NCBI GenBank assembly: GCA_026388495.1
Contig: JAPLJQ010000108.1
Location: 1-11,200 of the forward strand
DNA from: Deltaproteobacteria bacterium
Lineage (GTDB): Bacteria > Desulfobacterota > Syntrophia > Syntrophales > UBA2185
Direction of reading: 5' to 3'
DNA: 11,200 nucleotides
A program made the position numbers and the translations under genes. The notes under the pieces were generated by a model. That model was given only the letters and a program-made list of their open reading frames with translations, did no database searches and had not been told where the DNA came from. Positions 1 through 7,086 of this stretch are shown in pieces (positions within the stretch are counted from its first letter, which is position 1; each line of letters starts with the position of its first letter).

Positions 1-72
1 ATCCGCAATATGCAAAAAATCAGAGGATAATGAAGGCAGCCGAAAGGTTTTGCCTGCGTAATCAAATGAAAA

Positions 73-103
73 GGCATTCCACGGGCTGAAGCTTGGGAAT
101 GCC
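73..103. other. Hairpin upstream of purH
   Basis: GGCATTCC (73-80) pairs perfectly with GGAATGCC (96-103), an 8-bp stem with a 15-nt loop, ending 46 nt before the purH start. On the + strand no T-run follows. On the - strand the stem is followed by TTTTCATTT, so it could act as a leftward terminator. It could also be part of a purH leader. I see no known purine or ZTP riboswitch consensus here. The rest of 1-149 shows only short open frames that may be the tail of an unseen upstream gene. Confidence 0.4.
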
Positions 104-149
104 AAACACCTGTGAATCGCAAAAACATCAACAGGAACATCCGACTAAC

Positions 150-1712
150 ATGAATAAAATTAAAAGGGCATTAATCAGCGTTACAGACAAAAAGGGCATC
201 GTCGCGTTTGCCGGGGAATTGAAAAGCCTGAATGTGGAAATCCTGTCCAGCGGCGGAACTGCGGCCCAGCTAAGAAGTCATGGGATCGATATCACAGAGG
301 TCTCCGATTACACCGGGTTTCCCGAGATGATGGACGGGCGGCTGAAGACGCTTCATCCGAAGATCCATGGGGGGCTCCTGGCCCTGCGGGATAACGACGC
401 CCACATGAAAGCCGCAACAGAGCACCATATCGCCATGATCGATATGATCGTCATCAATCTGTACCGCTTCGAAGAAACGGTGGCAAAGGAAAACGCCTCC
501 CTTGAAGAGGCCATCGAGAATATCGACATCGGCGGCCCCGCCATGCTCAGGGCGGCGGCGAAGAATTACCGGTATGTCACCGTTGTGACCGACCCCGGTG
601 ATTATCCCATCATCCTGAAAGAGATGAAGGACACGGGAGGCAGTATTCCCGGATCGACCAATTATATCCTCGCCAGAAAAGCCTTCCAACTGACGGCAAG
701 ATATGACGCAGCCATTTCAAACTACCTCGGGCATATCAATCCCGATGGAAGCAGCAAAACGTTCCCCGACACGTTTACCATTCAGTTCGACAAAGCGCAG
801 GACCTACGTTACGGAGAAAACCCCCACCAACGCGCCGCGTTTTACAGGGAACAGGGTCCAACCCCCTCTGCCATATCCGGCGCCCACCAGCTTCAGGGAA
901 AGGAGCTTTCCTACAACAATATCATGGACAGCGACGCAGCCTGGCAGATGGTAACCGATTTTGAACTGCCTGCGACGGTCATCATCAAGCATGCAAATCC
1001 CTGCGGTGCGGCAACTTCAGAAGATGACATCGCCGCGGCCTATCGGAGGGCCATGGAAACGGATCCCCTATCCGCCTTCGGAGGGATCGTTGCCATGAAC
1101 CGACCTGTGGGCCGAAAGGCCGCCGAGGAATTGGCCGGGACCTTTTTGGAAGTGATCATTGCTCCGGGATTTGACGAAGAGGCAAAAGCCGTCTTAAGCG
1201 GCAAAAAGAATATCAGGCTCCTGGAGATCCCTTCCTCATCCGGCGCCAGGCCTTCTGGTTATGACTTCCGGCGGGTAGTGGGAGGACTTCTCGTCCAGGA
1301 TAGAGACATTGATGAATTTGACATCCGAAAAGCCCGGATCGTAACAAAAAGGACGCCATCGGCAGAGGAATACCAGGCCCTCGATTTTGCCTGGAGGATT
1401 GTCAAACATGTCAAATCGAACGCCATCGTCATTGCCTCAAAGGATCAACTGGTCGGCGTGGGAGCGGGACAGATGAGCCGGGTTGATTCCGTAAGGATCG
1501 CCGCAATGAAGGCCATCATTCCCACGAAGGGTTGCGTTCTTGCGTCCGACGCCTTCTTTCCCTTCCGGGACGGCATAGACATGGCCGCGGAGGCAGGCGT
1601 CACATCCGTCATACAACCGGGAGGGTCCATCAGGGATGAAGAGGTCATCAAGGCGGCGGATGAACACGGCATGGCCATGGTCTTTACGGGTATCAGGCAT
1701 TTCAAACACTAA
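150..1712 (+). CDS. purH: Bifunctional AICAR transformylase / IMP cyclohydrolase PurH
   Basis: PurH carries out the last two steps of de novo purine synthesis in the cytoplasm. It formylates AICAR with 10-formyl-THF, then cyclises FAICAR to IMP. The 520-residue length is normal for the family. The N-terminal MGS-like cyclohydrolase domain (about residues 1-190) starts NKIKRALISVTDK and contains KTLHPKIHGG at about 66-75. The C-terminal transformylase domain shows IIKHANPCGAA, with the catalytic Lys-His at about 280-281, then AFGGIVA and DAFFPFRDG. I chose ATG 150 because homologues begin just before the ISVTDK strand and an AGGA-type ribosome site lies about 12 nt upstream. The frame is open upstream to ATG 93, but those 19 extra residues look unlike the family. 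The neighbour purE supports a purine synthesis cluster. The identification is very secure. Confidence 0.96.
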   Translation: MNKIKRALISVTDKKGIVAFAGELKSLNVEILSSGGTAAQLRSHGIDITEVSDYTGFPEMMDGRLKTLHPKIHGGLLALRDNDAHMKAATEHHIAMIDMIVINLYRFEETVAKENASLEEAIENIDIGGPAMLRAAAKNYRYVTVVTDPGDYPIILKEMKDTGGSIPGSTNYILARKAFQLTARYDAAISNYLGHINPDGSSKTFPDTFTIQFDKAQDLRYGENPHQRAAFYREQGPTPSAISGAHQLQGKELSYNNIMDSDAAWQMVTDFELPATVIIKHANPCGAATSEDDIAAAYRRAMETDPLSAFGGIVAMNRPVGRKAAEELAGTFLEVIIAPGFDEEAKAVLSGKKNIRLLEIPSSSGARPSGYDFRRVVGGLLVQDRDIDEFDIRKARIVTKRTPSAEEYQALDFAWRIVKHVKSNAIVIASKDQLVGVGAGQMSRVDSVRIAAMKAIIPTKGCVLASDAFFPFRDGIDMAAEAGVTSVIQPGGSIRDEEVIKAADEHGMAMVFTGIRHFKH

Positions 1713-1729
1713 TACAGGCAAAAAACTCT

Positions 1730-1874
1730 AAACACTAAATTCGAAACCTTAAATAATATCAAAATCCGAATGTTTAAAATATTTAGCCCCTCGTAGTTGA
1801 GTTTTTCTTTTTTTATGATTTGAAAATTGTAATTTCGTGTTTGTTTAGGACTTCGATATTCGAATTCAGGATTT
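1730..1874. repeat. AT-rich intergenic inverted-repeat element
   Basis: The purH-purE gap holds an AT-rich segment whose ends are imperfect inverted repeats. AAACACTAAATTCGAA (1730-1745) matches the reverse complement of 1859-1874 at 13 of 16 positions, and the similarity continues weakly inward (1746-1770 against 1835-1850). It has no coding potential. From memory, this type of TTCGAA-rich intergenic repeat is common in deltaproteobacterial genomes. That family assignment is recall, not a search. It probably forms a long imperfect stem between two cotranscribed genes. Confidence 0.45.
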
Positions 1875-1898
1875 TACAGGATGGGGGATTAATCCAAT

Positions 1899-2454
1899 AT
1901 GACAGAACAAGTGAGACCAATCGTCAGCGTCGTTATGGGGAGCGACTCCGATTTCCCCATCATGAGTGAAACCATTGGGGAGCGACTCCGATTTCCCCAT
2001 CATGATTGAAACCATTAAGAGCCTGGAAGATTTTGGAATTCCTCACGAGGTCTTTTTAACCTCAGCCCACCGTTCCCCGGAACGGACAACTTCCTTTGCA
2101 AAAGGAGCGGCAAAAAGAGGAATCAAGGTCATCATCGTGGGCGCAGGCGCCGCAGCCCATCTGGCCGGCGTGATTGCCTCCCAGTCCCTTCTTCCCGTCA
2201 TCGGCATCCCCATCGATGCGACAGCCCTCGGTGGAATAGACGCCTTGCTCTCCATTGCACAGATGCCCGGCGGAGTTCCCGTCGCCACTATGGCCGTGGG
2301 CAAGGCGGGGGCAAAAAACGCCGCCTTACTCGCCATCCGGATACTGGCCGTGGAAGACGAAAGCCTTCAGAAAAAATTGCGGGCATTCATTCAGAAAATG
2401 GCACAAGACATTGAAAAAAAACAGGAAAACATGACATCATGCCGGAAATCCTGA
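1899..2454 (+). pseudogene. purE: purE (N5-CAIR mutase) disrupted by a 40-bp tandem duplication
   Basis: Class I PurE converts N5-CAIR to CAIR in purine synthesis. The natural start is ATG 1899 (MTEQVRPIVSVVMGSDSDFPIM). A 40-bp duplication (1937-1976 and 1977-2016) then throws the frame out, and that product stops at TGA 2007-2009 after 36 residues. Removing one copy gives a continuous 171-aa protein, normal for PurE: GSDSD at 14-18, TSAHRSPER at 41-48 with the catalytic His at 44, a GAGAAAHLAG loop and MPGGVPVATMAV. The downstream frame alone is open from GTG 1966 or TTG 1975, giving at most 162 aa. That form lacks the first beta strand, and neither codon has a ribosome site. The gene overlaps the next one by 16 nt. 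It could be a true pseudogene, a reversible slippage event or an assembly error. No purK is visible nearby. Confidence 0.85.
1937..2016 (+). repeat. 40-bp tandem duplication inside purE
   Basis: Units 1937-1976 and 1977-2016 both run from GGGGAGCGACTCC to GAAACCATT. They differ at one base only: G at 1966 against T at 2006, which changes AGT to ATT. The unit encodes most of the GSDSDFPIM phosphate-binding segment. Forty is not a multiple of three, so the second copy is read out of frame from the natural start. Confidence 0.95.
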
Positions 2455-3068
2455 AAATCTCACCTGAAAAACCGGAAGCTGCCCTGATAGCAAAAGCTGT
2501 TAAAACTCTAAAGACGGGGGGGGTCATTGCCTATCCCACAGAAACTTTTTACGGACTCGGGGTCGATGGGAGTAACGAATTGGCCATCGAAAAGATCTTC
2601 CGGATCAAAGGAAGAAATTTCAGAAATCCCATTTCCATCATTATCGGAGACAAAAATGATTTAAGCCCTTTAGTTGAAGAAATTTCCGAACACTCCCGGA
2701 CACTTTTGCAGCATTTCTGGCCGGGGCCTCTGACCATCGTATTTGCGGCGTCATCGAACGTCTCTCCCCTTCTGACGGCTGGTACGGGCAAGATCGGCAT
2801 CCGGGTCTCCAGCGATCCCATCGCAACCGCTCTTGCAAAAGCCCTGTCTCATCCCATCACCGCCACCAGTGCCAACCGGTCGGGTGAAACGGAATGCACC
2901 ACGGCCGCCGCAGTGATTCAATGTATCGGGCACGACATTGACATGGTCATCGACGGGGGAACAACACCGGGGATTGCGGGATCGACGATCATCGATGTCG
3001 TCGCCTTCCCTCCCGTCATTCTGCGGGAGGGTATTATTCCGACCTCCCTGATTCATTCATTTCTATAG
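2439..3068 (+). CDS. L-threonylcarbamoyladenylate synthase, TsaC/YwlC (short Sua5) family
   Basis: The predicted enzyme makes threonylcarbamoyl-AMP from threonine, bicarbonate and ATP. This is the first step towards t6A37 on ANN-decoding tRNAs, and it occurs in the cytoplasm. The 209-aa protein is one YrdC-like domain without the Sua5 C-terminal extension. Visible motifs are GGVIAYPTETFYGLG (about 27-41), RIKGR (55-59), HFWPGPLTIVF (92-102), IGIRV (119-123), the ATSANRSGE nucleotide-binding signature (142-150) and a final STIIDVV...ILREGII. ATG 2439 lies inside the end of purE (16-nt overlap), with AGGA at 2423-2426, so translation is probably coupled to purE. The family is certain; tsaC, sua5 and ywlC are all used as names for such short proteins. 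Confidence 0.92.
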   Translation: MPEILKISPEKPEAALIAKAVKTLKTGGVIAYPTETFYGLGVDGSNELAIEKIFRIKGRNFRNPISIIIGDKNDLSPLVEEISEHSRTLLQHFWPGPLTIVFAASSNVSPLLTAGTGKIGIRVSSDPIATALAKALSHPITATSANRSGETECTTAAAVIQCIGHDIDMVIDGGTTPGIAGSTIIDVVAFPPVILREGIIPTSLIHSFL

Positions 3069-3089
3069 AGCTTTTAAAATGTCCTTTTT

Positions 3090-3161
3090 TGTCATTCCGG
3101 ACTTGATCCGGAATCCATAAGCCGTTGAATGCACTGGATTCCCCTTTGCACGGGACTGACA
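3090..3161. repeat. TGTCATTCC-type short inverted repeat
   Basis: TGTCATTCCGG at 3090 faces CGGGACTGACA ending at 3161 (outer ends TGTCA/TGACA). Inner matches are GGAATCCA (3110-3117) and TGGATTCC (3135-3142). Elements with this TGTCATTCC...GGAATCCAG pattern are scattered through many proteobacterial genomes as small intergenic repeats (recalled, not searched). It lies just after the tsaC-like gene and may also end or stabilise its transcript. Confidence 0.55.
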
Positions 3162-3222
3162 ATTTGGAAAAACTCAAAGGTCTCTTCTATATGCATAGCG
3201 TGTGTATTTGAGGGCAAAAGAC

Positions 3223-4401
3223 ATGCCGCCTCTGTGTCACAGAACCCTGAAACGAGGAGAAGAAATCGAACTGACGATTGACGCCGTGGCGTTCGGCGGA
3301 TCAGGAATCGGCCGCTATGGGAAGATGGTCGTCTTCGTCCCTTATACGGTGGACGGGGACAGGGTATCCGTCGAAATCGTCGATGTGAAGAAGCGCTTCG
3401 CCACCGCCGGGGTGAAATCCGTCCATAAGCCTTCGCCCTTCCGCGCCACACCGCGTTGCGTAGCCTACACCCGCTGCGGGGCCTGCTCGTATCAGCACAT
3501 TGCCTATGGTTATCAGCTCATCATCAAGAACCGCCAGGTCCGGGACGCTTTGGAGCGGATCGGGCGGTTCGATAACATCCCCTTAAAAGACACGATCCCC
3601 TCGCCGGAGCATTACGGGTATCGAGGGAAGGCGGATGTACACGTCGCAACGGAAAAAGGACAGGTCCGGGCTGTCGGGTTCGCCGCCCGGGCGACCAATC
3701 ATATCGTCGATCTTACGCGCTGTGAAATCGTTCATGAAAGCATCAACGAGGCCCTGTCTTTGCTGAGACAGGAAAGATCGCCTGGCGGCCGGCGGTCCCT
3801 TTGGTCCGCTCCGGCGGAAGAGGTCCCGGGCTCCCGCATTATCCGGAGGGTCAGAGACCGGGAAATGCTCGTTCCCCGGGACGGGTTTTTTCAGGCGAAC
3901 CTCTATCTGACGGACGCACTGGTGAACGTTGTTGAGGAATTCTGTAACCTTTCGGGAAGCGAAACGGTTCTTGACGGCTACTGCGGCGCCGGTCTATTTT
4001 CCCTCTTTTTAGCCCCCCGCTGCGGCCGGCTTTATGGCATCGAGGCAGAGGGCGACGCGGTTCGCTGTGCCGAAGAAAACCTGAACCGGGCAGGCATCAC
4101 TACAGCGGTTTTTTACGCCGGCGACATGGCCCGCGTCCTACGGGAGCGGTTCATTCGGAAAAATCTTTCCATGGATGTGGCCCTGGTCGATCCGCCGAGG
4201 GTCGGCCTGGGACCGGATGTGCTTGCCGCCCTCGGCGACTTGAATCCTCCGAAGATCGTTTACGTTTCCTGCAACCCCGCCACCCTGGGCCGAGACCTGC
4301 GGGCTCTGGCCGATTTCGGCTACGGGATAAGGCGGGTTCAGCCCCTGGACATGTTCCCCCAGACGAGCCACATTGAGACGGTCGTCATTCTCAAGAGGTA
4401 A
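3223..4401 (+). CDS. 23S rRNA (uracil-5-)-methyltransferase, RlmD/RumA type
   Basis: This is a class I SAM-dependent RNA m5U methyltransferase of the TrmA/RlmD family, most likely modifying 23S rRNA. The 392-aa protein begins with a TRAM domain (KRGEEIELTIDAVAFGGSGIGRYGK, about 10-65). A [4Fe-4S] cluster set follows, with Cys79, Cys85 and Cys88 (C-x5-C-x2-C) and Cys167. The SAM site is VLDGYCGAGLFSL (249-261), DPPRVGLG (323-330) is the substrate loop, and the catalytic Cys350 lies in VYVSCNP. Glu385 in SHIET is the probable general base. ATG 3223 is preferred to GTG 3202 because GAGGG (3210-3214) sits 8 nt before it and homologues start just before the TRAM domain. The exact uridine target (U1939, U747 or another) cannot be told from sequence, so no symbol is given. 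Confidence 0.92.
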   Translation: MPPLCHRTLKRGEEIELTIDAVAFGGSGIGRYGKMVVFVPYTVDGDRVSVEIVDVKKRFATAGVKSVHKPSPFRATPRCVAYTRCGACSYQHIAYGYQLIIKNRQVRDALERIGRFDNIPLKDTIPSPEHYGYRGKADVHVATEKGQVRAVGFAARATNHIVDLTRCEIVHESINEALSLLRQERSPGGRRSLWSAPAEEVPGSRIIRRVRDREMLVPRDGFFQANLYLTDALVNVVEEFCNLSGSETVLDGYCGAGLFSLFLAPRCGRLYGIEAEGDAVRCAEENLNRAGITTAVFYAGDMARVLRERFIRKNLSMDVALVDPPRVGLGPDVLAALGDLNPPKIVYVSCNPATLGRDLRALADFGYGIRRVQPLDMFPQTSHIETVVILKR

Positions 4402-4427
4402 TCCTGGCTGCTTCGTACTGAGTTAAA

Positions 4428-4616
4428 CTTAGAGCTTATCCGTAAATAATCCTTACCGGCTCGCATCCCATCTTCACGCCATCTTTTCCCGTTTCTCAAT
4501 CGCAAACTCCTCGACGTAGCGCTGCTACGCCTGCGGTTTTATTCAATCGAACCAGAAAAATCCAACGCAAATCTGGGCGCGATCTCTGGCAACGCTATTT
4601 ACGGACAAGCACTAAG
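4428..4616. mobile_element. MITE-like element, 189 bp, 21-bp terminal inverted repeats
   Basis: The left end CTTAGAGCTTATCCGTAAATA (4428-4448) matches the reverse complement of the right end (4596-4616) at 19 of 21 positions. There is no ORF inside. The middle carries a perfect hairpin CGTAGC-GCT-GCTACG (4515-4529) in a GC-rich segment. Together these suggest a non-autonomous transposon derivative or a dispersed intergenic repeat. No target duplication can be defined clearly. It fills most of the gap between two converging transcription units. In the remaining 4617-4724 I see only a weak stem, AGAC/GTCT (4695-4709) followed by GTTTTTAT, a poor terminator candidate. Confidence 0.6.
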
Positions 4617-4724
4617 AAACTGGAAGAGAACAGACATGGTGAGGAGGCGCTGCTCCGGTCATGAAAACACAGCCGTTTCGTGAATGTTATTTTAAGACGT
4701 AAACTGTCTGTTTTTATGAAGTAT

Positions 4725-5726
4725 TTACGGGAGCAGTCGTTCCGCCCCTGAAGGCACAACAAATGTTTTCACAACCCCTGTAGGTTCACGGGTAAAGACT
4801 ATCATAAAGGGAATCTGACCCTTCGGGGCAATCCGGTCATTGGAAACATCGCTTCCCTGGGGATTTGAAAGCTCCTTCTGAAGCTGATCTTCCGTCATGG
4901 CCGCCAGTTCATCAGCTGTCAGAAGATTGCCGCAGTAAGATTCCCGTTCACCCAGTAAAACGCCCCCATCGCCGACGACCTCCCCCCTGACTCTGATTCT
5001 GGTCATGGGGTGCGCCGCCTGATTGACAGCGGTCCCCTCAACAACCCGGATGATGCCAAGAGACGCGTTGACGACCACGCGCTGACGAATATCCGTGAGA
5101 TCGACCTGGGCGGGGCCGACTTCGTCGCCCTTCAGGTTCGCACCGCGGATATTATCAATCACCGATGATATGCTTAAAGAGGCAACGTTTGCGGCGCGGC
5201 TGCCCATTTCCGAAAAAAACCATAAGTAAATGCCACCAAGGAGAAGAACGATAAGCAGATATAGCCATTGCTTTCCCCGGGATCGGGCAGGTTTCTCTTC
5301 AACCTCCGCCTCATCGTCCTCTTCCTCGTGATCTATTTTCATGTCCTTGGCTTTATCACCTGCGGGATAATGTTTGTCCGTCTCGCCGGGCTCCTTTTCA
5401 ATGGCTGCAATTTGCGGTTCCCGCTGCATTTCAGCCTCCATGACGTTTTCAAAGCGTTCCGTTTCCGGAGGAAGGAGTGTCTCCGGCAGTGAAAAAGTCT
5501 GCCTGAGATCATCGTCCAACGCTACCCGCTTTTCTTCCCGGTACTGAACCGGAACATCTGCCATGCCCGTTTCTATGCTTCTTTGAGATATGCCTGCATC
5601 TGTGAGCGGCTTATCAAGAAAAAATATATTTTTACACCGGCTGCACCGAACCCATGCCCCAACACCCTCTACCATGGAGTCATCAAACATGAATTTTGTT
5701 TCACACTTTTTACACCGGACAATCAT
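4725..5726 (-). CDS. Zinc-ribbon, single-pass membrane protein with DUF3426-like C-terminus
   Basis: The function is unknown. The 333-aa protein starts with an MJ0042-type zinc ribbon, MIVRCKKCETKF...VRCSRCK, whose Cys pairs are 5/8 and 28/31. A long, low-complexity acidic linker follows (about 40-150, including DHEEEDDEAEVEE). A membrane segment WLYLLIVLLLGGIYLWFF (about 154-171) comes next. The last part, about 175-333, resembles DUF3426 (GIIRVVEGTAVNQ...MTRIRVRGEV...GQIPFMIVF). The ribbon would be cytoplasmic and the C-terminal domain outside. ATG 5726 is chosen because AGGAGG (5733-5738) is 6 nt upstream; the GTG at 5732 is too close to that site. It begins 33 nt after hpt ends, so the two are probably cotranscribed. 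Confidence 0.85.
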   Translation of the reverse strand: MIVRCKKCETKFMFDDSMVEGVGAWVRCSRCKNIFFLDKPLTDAGISQRSIETGMADVPVQYREEKRVALDDDLRQTFSLPETLLPPETERFENVMEAEMQREPQIAAIEKEPGETDKHYPAGDKAKDMKIDHEEEDDEAEVEEKPARSRGKQWLYLLIVLLLGGIYLWFFSEMGSRAANVASLSISSVIDNIRGANLKGDEVGPAQVDLTDIRQRVVVNASLGIIRVVEGTAVNQAAHPMTRIRVRGEVVGDGGVLLGERESYCGNLLTADELAAMTEDQLQKELSNPQGSDVSNDRIAPKGQIPFMIVFTREPTGVVKTFVVPSGAERLLP

Positions 5727-5759
5727 TTTCACCCTCCTTCATGAACCGGGAATTCTTAC

Positions 5760-6284
5760 CTATTCTTCGATGACACAGACGTCTCGCAGGAAGCGAAACT
5801 TCTCATTAAAATCAAGACCGTATCCCACGACAAAGCGATCCTCGATATGAAAGCCCACATAATCGGCTTCAAACGGGACTTTTCTTCTTTCCCTCTTATC
5901 CAGGAAAACGCAGACCCTCAGTGTACGCGGCTCTCTCTTTCTGAGCATGTCGATAAAAAAAGACAACGTCAGTCCTGTATCGACGATGTCTTCCACCACC
6001 AGAATGTCCCGACCTTTTATAGTGGTCTCAATGTCTTTTGTGACGACGATTTTTCCAGAACTTTCCGTTTGAGATCCGTAACTTGCCAGTCGGGCAAAAT
6101 CAACGGTACATGGAATCCGAAGAGCCCTTATCAAATCGGCCATGAAGACAAATGCTCCCTTGAGAATGCCGACAACGATGAGATCTTGCCCCTGATAATC
6201 ACGGGAAATCACATCGGCCAGTTCCTCCACCCTTCTGTCTATGACCGCTTTTGTAAAGAGGACTTCCATTTTTACATTTTCCAC
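5760..6284 (-). CDS. hpt: Hypoxanthine phosphoribosyltransferase
   Basis: Hpt salvages hypoxanthine (and usually guanine) with PRPP to give IMP or GMP, and acts in the cytoplasm. The 174-aa length is typical. The PRPP-binding signature ILVVEDIVDTGLTL is at about 94-107, the PPi loop LKG at 41-43, the purine-contact segment LDKRERRK at 128-135, and the C-terminal YVGFHIEDRFVVGYGLDFNEKFR is classical. GTG 6284 is chosen because a purine-rich AAGGGGGG site (6291-6298) lies 6 nt upstream. ATG 6269 (MEVLFTK) is the alternative, but its upstream sequence is poorer. It is the first gene of a leftward unit with the zinc-ribbon protein. The link with purH/purE nearby is thematic only, as the strands are opposite. 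Confidence 0.94.
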   Translation of the reverse strand: MENVKMEVLFTKAVIDRRVEELADVISRDYQGQDLIVVGILKGAFVFMADLIRALRIPCTVDFARLASYGSQTESSGKIVVTKDIETTIKGRDILVVEDIVDTGLTLSFFIDMLRKREPRTLRVCVFLDKRERRKVPFEADYVGFHIEDRFVVGYGLDFNEKFRFLRDVCVIEE

Positions 6285-6315
6285 GGGATACCCCCCTTCA
6301 AAGACCCTTCAAACC

Positions 6316-6338
6316 CCTCGCGCCCCGTGGGGCGGAGG
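6316..6338 (-). other. GC-rich hairpin in the hpt leader
   Basis: CGCCCC (6321-6326) pairs with GGGGCG (6329-6334) around a 2-nt GT. With G6320 bulged, CCTC (6316-6319) pairs with GAGG (6335-6338), giving about ten base pairs. It lies in the predicted hpt 5' leader, 32 nt before the GTG start. On the leftward strand it is followed by GGTTTGAAGGG, so it is not a normal intrinsic terminator. Confidence 0.5.
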
Positions 6339-6406
6339 ATTTACCCGCATCAGGCAGGCACAGTCGAGATGGTTGCTACAGAGAATGGCAAATCATTTTT
6401 TGCCCC

Positions 6407-6435
6407 TATATATGAGGAATACTATTGCAGGTCAA
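6407..6435 (-). promoter_or_regulatory. Predicted sigma70-type promoter of hpt
   Basis: Read leftward, TTGACC (6435-6430) is followed by a 17-nt spacer and TATATA (6412-6407), close to the ideal -35/-10 arrangement. Transcription would start near 6400, giving an hpt leader of about 115 nt that contains the hairpin at 6316-6338. The same 6285-6505 gap would also have to hold the start signals of the rightward gene at 6506, for which I see no convincing promoter. Confidence 0.6.
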
Positions 6436-6505
6436 GCACAAAGATGATAAGAGGCACTGTCTTCTACCCTGCGGGAAAAACGTCTTATGAAAATGGCTAT
6501 TGCAT

Positions 6506-6901
6506 ATGGAACTTGTTGAAAAGATCATTCTTCCCAACCATTTGACCGTGGAAGTGAGGGATAAATCGCGTCTCATCGCCGCCGACACGATGAAAGTGGA
6601 ACTTTATATCAGCATGAAGGTTGACCTCGACCCATCCTATTTCATCAAGCATGAACACTACAACATGGTTAAGAAGGTTTTCGGACCGCAGATTGTCTTC
6701 GAACACACGATGGAAAGAGCCTTTGTGAAAAACAGTGAAAAGGAGGCCACCTTTCAGACGCTTTTGGAGTCATTCAAAAAAGACACACTCCCCTACCTTT
6801 CCAAACCGGCATTTCCGCGCAGTTTTGCCCTGTCCAGGTACTGGGATATTGAAAAAAACCGTTATAAATATCAATCGTTCTTTCAAGACTGTGATTCCTG
6901 A
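6506..6901 (+). CDS. Uncharacterised 131-aa protein upstream of rplU
   Basis: I do not recognise a family. The protein starts MELVEKIILPNHLTVEVRDKSRLIAADTMKVELYISMKVDL and continues with KHEHYNMVKKVFGPQIVFEHTMERAFV. It is mixed and rather basic, without membrane segments, signal peptide or Cys motifs. The alternating hydrophobic pattern (LTVEVRDKSRLIAADTMKVELYISMKVDL) suggests paired beta strands, followed by helices. Codon use is like that of neighbouring genes and the frame is open for the full length, which supports a real gene. The start is uncertain: ATG 6506 and TTG 6500 are both possible and neither has a clear ribosome site. The gene ends 121 nt before the rplU promoter, in a gap with no gene. 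Confidence 0.65.
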   Translation: MELVEKIILPNHLTVEVRDKSRLIAADTMKVELYISMKVDLDPSYFIKHEHYNMVKKVFGPQIVFEHTMERAFVKNSEKEATFQTLLESFKKDTLPYLSKPAFPRSFALSRYWDIEKNRYKYQSFFQDCDS

Positions 6902-7022
6902 ATTGCAGAAACTCCCCGCCCAAAGGCAGGATTTCCCGGAAAAGAATATTTTTTATACGATGCGGTACGGGCTGGACGCATTTCCCTTCAGGGATTTTTT
7001 TCACCGACGGCAATAAATTATA

Positions 7023-7050
7023 TTGACAAATGATCAAATTTTTATATAAA
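7023..7050 (+). promoter_or_regulatory. Strong sigma70-type promoter of the rplU operon
   Basis: A perfect TTGACA (7023-7028) is followed after 16 nt by TATAAA (7045-7050), in an AT-rich setting 37 nt before the rplU start. The start point would be near 7057, leaving a short leader of about 30 nt with AGGA at 7074-7077 as ribosome site. A promoter of this quality fits highly expressed ribosomal protein genes. Confidence 0.8.
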
Positions 7051-7086
7051 GTGCGCGACAAATTTCTTTCTACAGGATTCTAAATA

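Noticed and set aside
93..149. Upstream extension of purH by 19 residues
   Set aside because: The extension includes half of a perfect hairpin, is unlike the family N-terminus, and ATG 150 has a fair ribosome site.
1..149. Known riboswitch (purine or ZTP) before purH
   Set aside because: The conserved core sequences of these classes are not present in the visible part.
4681..4724. Terminator between the zinc-ribbon gene and the MITE-like element
   Set aside because: Only a 4-5 bp stem (AGAC/GTCT) is present, and its T-run faces rightward, the wrong side for the leftward gene. It was not listed as a feature.
5847..6545. Long open frame of 232 codons on the + strand
   Set aside because: It lies antisense across hpt and its leader. 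The translation is irregular, rich in Cys/His/Arg and unlike any family, whereas the opposite strand encodes a clear Hpt.
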